This document shows, one piece after another, positions 58,079-64,000 of a DNA stretch of 64,000 bases (the first letter of the stretch is position 1; each line of letters starts with the position of its first letter). The stretch is from Lactifluus volemus (lineage: Eukaryota > Basidiomycota > Agaricomycetes > Russulales > Russulaceae). The position numbers and the translations under genes were made by a program. Under the pieces are notes generated by a model. It worked only from the letters and a program-made list of their open reading frames with translations, did no database searches and was not told the origin of the DNA. The stretch spans positions 124,001-188,000 of the forward strand of contig WTXI01000063.1 of NCBI GenBank assembly GCA_022376515.1. The letters are read 5' to 3'.

Positions 58079-59736
58079 ATGGACTCGTTACCTCCATCAC
58101 TTCATCATGCATTCGAAAATATCAAGTACCACGCAAGTGATCTAATTTCTGCTGTCTCTGGTTGTTTGTGTCGGCCAGAAAACAGACTCAAAATCAATGG
58201 TCGGATGTGTGCGTATCTCCGTCATGCCTAATTGAAACCAGAAAATTGAACGAATTTACCAGTTAAGATCGTAAAAGTCCTAGGAGAAGGGGGATTTTCT
58301 TTCGTCTACCTTGCGCAGGACGAGATTAGCGGGGTGAGCGTGTTGTCGCACAGCTACGTGGTCTCAAACCGGCTGACGCAGAGCGCGTTAACTCAGAAAG
58401 AGTTTGCCCTGAAAAAAATCCGATGTCCGACTGGTGCTGAAGGTGTTGAAGCAGTTATGCGCGAAGTCTCAGCATACCGAAGATTCAAGTACGTCTTCAA
58501 TTCTCATTCAACTGTGCCAGTTACCCATCCGTATTTCAGACACCCTAATATCATTCGATTATACGTGCGTAGGATGCATCTCCATGACCACTAGGTCTGA
58601 CCCCCTGCAGGATTCAGCGGTGCTGCAGGATTCAGATGACGAGGGCAAAATTGTCTATCTCTTCCTCCCGATCTACAAGGTCCACTCTTTCGCGTCGCGT
58701 TTCATCTTCGCCTTGTTCTGACTTGCTGTGCAGCGCGGAAATTTACAAGATGCGATAAATACATACACACAAACAGGCGAACGTTTTCCTGAGCGACGCA
58801 TTTTACGCTTTTTCAAGGGGACTTGTGAAGCTGTCCGTGCCATGCACACCTACCGCTCTCCGAAACCATCTTCCAGTTCTTCGTCGAATCAGGTCCCTCC
58901 AGGTCCAGCGATGGGTGATGGTCATGAAGAAAACGAAATGTTCCCCCACCCGGAGGGCGATGCAGAAGGCGGGTACTCGTATGAATCTGGGCCCAGCACG
59001 ATTGATGCTGCAAGTGTACCCCTTGTAACAAGGAGTGCCTCCCACTTTGATGACGGTGATGTTATCTTTGACGATGAACAAGATGATGGCTCAGGCGAGC
59101 TTGTTCCTTATGCCCATCGTGACCTAAAGCCAGGGTAAGTAGCCTACTTACCTGTCAGTTGACACCGTAGTTACGGGGTGAGTAGGAACATCATGATCGC
59201 GGACGACGACGTGACACCGATCCTGATGGACTTCGGTAGTTGCATGAAAGCACGGATACCAATCGAGGATCGTTCGCAAGCCTTGTTACAGCAGGACATC
59301 GCTGCTGAACACAGCACCATGGCATACCGCGCCCCCGAACTATTCGATGTCAAAACAGGAACGACTCTTGATGAGAAAGTAGACATCTGGGTACGTTGCC
59401 TGTTCCTCGAAACTTCTCCCTCTCATGCGTTCCGCATTGTATAGTCGTTGGGCTGCGTCTTGTTCGCTCTCGTACATCTGCGCTCCCCCTTCGAGAATAC
59501 GCAAACAACAGAACAAGGTGGTTCAATCGCCATGGCTGTGCTCAACGCGCAGTACAAACATCCAGCGTCAAATTGTTCCCAGGGACTGAAGACGCTTATT
59601 GACACTATGTTGAAAATCAACCCTCAGGAGCGACCTGATATTCAACAGGTGACGCTACCCCAGACTTGACCCATATTGTTGTCTCACGTGCATTCAGGTT
59701 CTCGATGCAACAGAGCGTCTACTTCATTCCACATAG
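58079..59736 (+). CDS. ENV7: ENV7/STK16-type serine/threonine kinase
   Basis: ATG 58079 (MDSLPPSLHHAFENIKYH) to TAG 59734-59736, about eight exons. Kinase motifs are intact: VLGEGGFSFVYLAQD (P-loop), FALKKI (Lys), MREVSAY (Glu), YAHRDLKPGNIM (catalytic loop, split by an intron), LMDFGSC (DFG), AYRAPELF (APE) and VDIWSLGCVLFAL. The N-terminal CLCRPENRLKING has paired cysteines, as in palmitoylated STK16/ENV7 kinases, which act on vacuole or Golgi membranes. An acidic, Ser-rich insert of about 80 residues (SSSSSNQVPPGPAMG to DEQDDGSGELVP) sits just before the catalytic loop. The exon after LNAQYKHPASNCS gives LKINPQERPDIQQ and a short tail, VLDATERLLHST. Confidence 0.88.
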
Positions 59737-60496
59737 CGTCAGACAAATGGACTACTGGATTTTTGCTGTAGTGTTATTAGGGTATGTATCACCGCTCTAT
59801 ATAGCATGTGCTTGTAAGCTGGCGTCGCATCTCTCTGGTTTTGGTTTTGCCTTGAGGATACGCGACTACTCATACTTCCATTCTTACTGAGGATCATTAT
59901 GCCATTCTTCTCTATCTTTGAGGAATGTATGTGACTGGTAGCACGCATATTGGCTCTCGTGAGCCATCTACGTGTTCACAACTCAGGCGCTTCCAGCATG
60001 ACGACGCCAACGTCCTTTGATTTACGTATGCTCCATGCACCAATGCCCATGATAATGCACGTACAAACCCAAACCGACACTTTCAAAAAAAAAAAAACCC
60101 CCAAACCGACAGCTACCATTACGCTGGTCAACTTTTATGAAGAGGCGCAGGTCACGGTTTTTATGGCTGCTCGGGGCAGAGCGCAGGATATACCTGGTCA
60201 TCAGTACGTTAGAAATATACCCATGCAAGCAATGGAACCATGCGTGCCAGTGGCTACTCTTACCAGTGACAAATAGTATGTTGCAAGCATTGTTGGAATA
60301 GACTAGAACCTTGCGGTTGCTTGGTCGTATTCTACTCACCCATATCGTATATTCTCCGTCAAATTCTGATGGATTGCCTTGCCGAGCAATGACTATCGTA
60401 CGACATAATAAGATCGACTCGGGATCAACATCTAAGCAGGTACAGCGTCCTCGTCCGTCCGGGGCTTCCGCTTGCTCTTTCCAGGTACGTGGCATT
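59737..60496. other. intergenic between convergent genes
   Basis: Two 3' flanks. A run of 13 A lies near 60086. Overlapping open frames on both strands have no motifs. Confidence 0.45.
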
Positions 60497-61440
60497 TCAT
60501 GACTTCGCTACTCTTCCGAGCCAATTTGTTTGTTCGAGACCCGCCTTCGTCGCATGTGGGGAAGTTCTATGAGCTCTTGATTCCCGTGCTGAGTTCGAGG
60601 GAATCTTGACACGCTTTAGAGGGCGCGCTGCTTCATTTACATCAAAGGCAGATACTGAAATAGCCTCTTTTTCTGTTGTTTTTGCCGCCTTCTTTTCCTT
60701 AATCTTCTTGCGTCTCTCCTTCAATTTCTCTTGTTTGGCTTTCTGATATGTTCGCAGATGGCTTAGCCGAGTAAAACAAATTTAAAACATCGTTTGGACG
60801 CACCCGAAGTTCAGCCCTGCGCGACAAAGTCGTTCCCTCCCGCTTGGGCTGGGTTTTTGTCGTTGATCTAACGAGTAACTTTTGAATGTCATCATTTGGA
60901 TTGAAGTCCCTTGCGAGCTCTTGTAAGCGTTTTAAACGCTGCCGGTGAATCTGTGAGGAACTGATTAGCACGATGATCACTTTGTATTTGTAGCGTACGT
61001 GCTCGTGAAGCTTCGTGAACTTTAACCATGGCTGTATGCTTCAGGATCTTGTTTGGACAGAAAGCGCAAGCCCATGCTTCGGGATGTTGGTAGATGAGTC
61101 GAATGGGATCTTGGAGGGCAGAAGCAATCGTCAGAGAAGGACCGGTCCCATGGATGCTATCGCCGTCATCCTCATCCTCTTCGTCTCCTGTAACGAGTTC
61201 CCCATTCTCGCTCTCCTCTTCGTCATATGAACGTAAAGAACCTCTTCTCTTCCGTTTGTGTCCTCCACGCCCTACCAAAGATGTCGAAGATGAGGAGGCC
61301 GAGGCCGAGTCGGACGAATCAGATTCGGATTCGGACGAGTCAGTGTCGTGTAGTCCCAAGATGTCCTTCTCATCCTCGTCGAGGCCGAGCCTTTCTGCTT
61401 GCTCTTGGCGTCTGTGTCGTCTGTCTACGCGCTTAAACAT
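60497..61440 (-). CDS. C2H2-like zinc-finger protein with Lys-rich nucleolar-type tail
   Basis: ATG 61440 (MFKRVDRRHRRQEQAERL) to the stop at 60497. An acidic Ser-rich segment (TDSSESESDSSDSASA) precedes a C2H2-like finger: CAFCPNKILKHTAMVKVHEA, then SRAH, giving C-x2-C-x8-H..H spacing. HRQRLKRLQELARDFNPND and a Lys-rich helix (KLKERRKKIKEKKAAK) follow. The end is GLEQTNWLGRVAKS, which may be a conserved motif. An intron is seen near 61005-60950, though its phase does not fit well. The frame must shift near 60765, where one extra C seems to be present. Composition and layout suggest a ribosome-biogenesis or nucleolar protein. I do not recognise the exact family. Confidence 0.65.
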
Positions 61441-61552
61441 AGTCGTAATTCGACATGATTGTACTGTCTCTGTTTTTGGGAAAATTTACCGTAAAGTCGC
61501 GTGACGAGTCGGAGCAGTTTTCCGCTTTCATCCCGTAACTTACTACAAGCGT

Positions 61553-64000
61553 ATGCATCGTGCTCGAGTTCGAGGGAGGCTTGTTCCTTCTTCAATCCCT
61601 CCCTCCTATCCACCATCTTTGGTACCAAGTCAGTTCCGGACGTGGTCAACATCTTCAATTAAAACACCTAAAAGCGAGTGGCAAGAGGCTGCCCGGTTAC
61701 TATTGAAAAGTGCCAGATCCCACAGAGCTAAAATTGTTCCACCTAAAGAACGTCGTGCAGTTGAGCTGAAACTTGTCAACTCTATCCTAGAAGAACAATG
61801 TCTACCTGCCACTACGAAGGAGGGTGCTGTTCGACCCATCATGGCGCATCTGGAGGGCGTGTCTCAGCTGCCATCGGGTCTGGGCCCTGGTGCGCTGGTG
61901 GAGGTTCGCTGGTGAGCCTACTTTGATTTTTCACGAGATGCTATAAGTAAAACCCGTTTTATCAGGGGAAGCTTTCCTCTTATTGGGGTCATACTTCGAG
62001 AGGCTCCTGGCGAAGGACAGAACGTAGTCCAAACGCTCCTGGTCGATGGACATATAATAACCCATCTCGCTCACGATATCTTCTACGCCGTCCCAAAATT
62101 TATCGATATTTTCCATATCGAACGCTGTGGCTCCGAAGAAAACCCGGAAAATACCAAAGAGCTCATGGCGCGTGTATCCATTGCGGAGAAGTTACGCGTG
62201 TTCAGCAAAAGGACTGAAGATATCTACAACGGGATTGCCACTCGATTTAATAGGGTGCACCCATGGGTCAGCGCCCCTGATGTCGAAGCTTGGGCCGCTG
62301 TCACTGTCACGGAAGCGGCTCGGCTACTGAATGTAAAGCATCTGGACCGCCAAGTTCTGCACGCAGTGTACTCCCATTTGATGAAGCATTCAAAAATGTT
62401 TCTCGTAGACAACCTCAACTTCCTGTCGTCTCAACGATTTTTCGTGAGACCGCGCGCCCACGTCGAACGTTTCAACCGGGTCTGCCATCTGGTCCATACC
62501 GACAACACTCGTGTCAGACAATTTATGATGCGGGCCAAGGAAATAATCGCCAAGTTGCGGGGAAGGTCTCAAGCTTCGAAGAACCGGTCACCGTCCTATA
62601 AACCCGTAGCGGACTTGGATTTTACCGAAGACGATCAATTATTCATCCGTTTTTTAATGGATTCCCTAGTCCAGATACGCTCAGTCCAGGGAAACCCCTA
62701 CACTGCCCTCGTTTCCAACATGATAAAGACTCTGCGTTTGTATGATGGTGATATTGGCCCGGAACAAGTGCACCTATTCCTTGTTGACATTGGTGTGCTC
62801 GCTCCGTGGCAGGACATCACATCGCTCAGGGAGGTACAGCCAATGTCCACCGTTTCAGACCCTGTACCTCTGGCGCGGCCCACGTCGGTTTACAAGTCAG
62901 CTGCAACTTCCCCTGTTCTCAGCCGTGACGGACTCTACCCCTCTGATCCCTTGGAGTCCATCCGGCATGACTTTGGCCGACTCCCTGTCTATACTATCGA
63001 TGGGCACGGGGCCCAGGAACTTGACGATGGCATATCCATTGAGCGTGACACGATTGACCCCTCCAACCTTTGGGTCCACATCCATGTTGCAGACCCGACT
63101 GCCATTCTACCGCCCACGCATTCATTGGCCCGTCGTGCTCGCCATGCCGTACAATCCCTCTACTTCCACCATAGTTCACGACCTCTGCTCCCAGAATCCC
63201 TCGTGAACGGAAAGCTTAGTTTGGGCAACTCCGCAACGAATGGCGCGGCCGAAAATGTCCTGACTTTCAGCGCCAAGGTCGATTCGAACGGTGATATCGT
63301 TGATTACAATGTCCGCGCGGGTATCGTTCGGAATGTCCGCACACTGAAATACGACGATGTTGACATGGCCATGTCATTCAATCCTCCTAGGACGACTTAC
63401 CCATTTGGTCGGCCTACAGAGCCGGATCCCTCTCCGCTGAACCTATCTCCGATGGATATGGAGAATTTTCATTTACTCGACCTTTTCTCCAAGCGCATGA
63501 CAACTCGTCGACTTAGCGCTTCTACCTTCTCCTACTCTTTAGGATTTCCCGAACTGACGGTTTCTCCTAAACCGCTTCCTCTTGGCACGGTCGACTCTAT
63601 GCAGCCTGGATTGTTTCGCGGGGACCCAGAAGTCTCCTATGCAGTCCAATACCCACTTCTTTCGGGCTCGCGTCAGATTATTTCCGAGGCTGCATTGGTC
63701 GCGAATCGTGTTGCGTCGCGTTTCGGACACGACCGTGGTGTCCCGCTCGCACGACGGTCCATGGGCGCCCCGCTGGCAAGTGATGAGGTATTTGCCGATC
63801 TACTTAAGGCACGGGACCAGGACGGTTGGGTGGACTTTTTTGAAGTACGGCGCCAGGGGATACAATTCCCATCGGCTCGGTATACGTTGGAGCCCGCAGG
63901 GCATTGGACCCTGGGGTTGGCGAAAGGCGAAGGGTATACAAGAGCAACATCGCCGCTGCGCCGCTATGGAGACCTTGTCACTCACTGGCAAATCAAACAC
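61553..64000 (+). CDS. DSS1: mitochondrial RNase II/RNB-type exoribonuclease (DSS1/CYT-4-like), 5' part
   Basis: ATG 61553 opens a mitochondrial targeting sequence (MHRARVRGRLVPSSIPPS). One intron (about 61912-61965) leads into GSFPLIGVILREAPGEGQNV. From there the frame stays open to the window end, so the C-terminus is missing. The N-terminal domains resemble the CYT-4/Dss1 group: IIAKLRGR, LFIRFLMDSLVQIRSVQGNP, TLRLYDGDIGPEQVHLFLVD. The RNB catalytic domain begins near 62985, with IDGHGAQELDDGISIERD (catalytic Asp cluster). It continues WVHIHVADPTAILPPTH, MTTRRLSASTFSYSLGFPEL and SEAALVANRVASRFG, and ends in view with TRATSPLRRYGDLV. In yeast Dss1 is the 3'-5' nuclease of the mitochondrial degradosome with the helicase Suv3. 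It is divergent from the zinc-finger gene, with 112 bp between the starts. Confidence 0.88.

Noticed and set aside
1..64000. CRISPR arrays, bacterial operons, ribosome binding sites
   Set aside because: None expected or seen; the window is eukaryotic, with spliced genes.
1..64000. Transposon or retroviral polymerase genes
   Set aside because: No reverse transcriptase, integrase or transposase motif was found, even in the gene-poor gaps.

Overview
The window is nuclear DNA of a filamentous basidiomycete, most likely an Agaricomycete close to the Rhizoctonia/Ceratobasidium group. The reasons are the many 45-80 bp GT..AG introns, gene families typical of Agaricomycetes (an F-box/LRR protein, a restriction-fold/kinase fusion, a secreted repeat protein), a glycine tRNA with a short intron, and closely packed genes on both strands. 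The taxon is inferred from gene style; no rDNA or other marker is present.

Layout, left to right. 1-10.6 kb: the 3' end of an acyl-CoA dehydrogenase, a MIM1/TOM13 mitochondrial outer-membrane import factor, a 4 kb gene-poor stretch, a small cysteine-rich gene, and a divergent pair, XLF (end joining) and an FHA-domain protein. 10.9-17.7 kb: a B-type cyclin and the peroxisomal multifunctional enzyme FOX2, which ends in a peroxisomal targeting tripeptide. 18.5-29.9 kb: a vacuolar CAX-type Ca2+/H+ exchanger, a frame-broken F-box/LRR gene, ERG28 (sterol synthesis) divergent from a long Ser/Pro-rich protein. 30-38 kb: COX4, a secreted protein with two tandem copies of one domain, and an LAT-type amino acid permease. 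37.7-48.5 kb: a coiled-coil protein, a metallophosphatase, tRNA-Gly(GCC), a DUF676 lipase, a Cys-rich membrane protein, and the divergent pair VPS51 and a nuclear-type basic protein. 48.7-55.1 kb: accessory DNA with a segmental duplication carrying an intact and a truncated DM9-repeat gene on either side of a nuclease-fold/kinase gene, plus a perfect hairpin. 55.7-64 kb: a FAD-dependent amine oxidase, an ENV7/STK16-type kinase, a zinc-finger protein, and a mitochondrial RNase II-type exonuclease that runs off the end.

Most genes are housekeeping. The clearest themes are lipid oxidation (acyl-CoA dehydrogenase, FOX2) and mitochondrial function (MIM1, COX4, DSS1-like). A recurring oddity is that at least nine otherwise well-conserved genes carry apparent one-base frameshifts, nearly all deletions. 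This looks more like uncorrected indels in a long-read assembly than gene decay, and it affects every gene model here. Coordinates of multi-exon genes run from start codon to stop codon; individual splice sites were read by eye.
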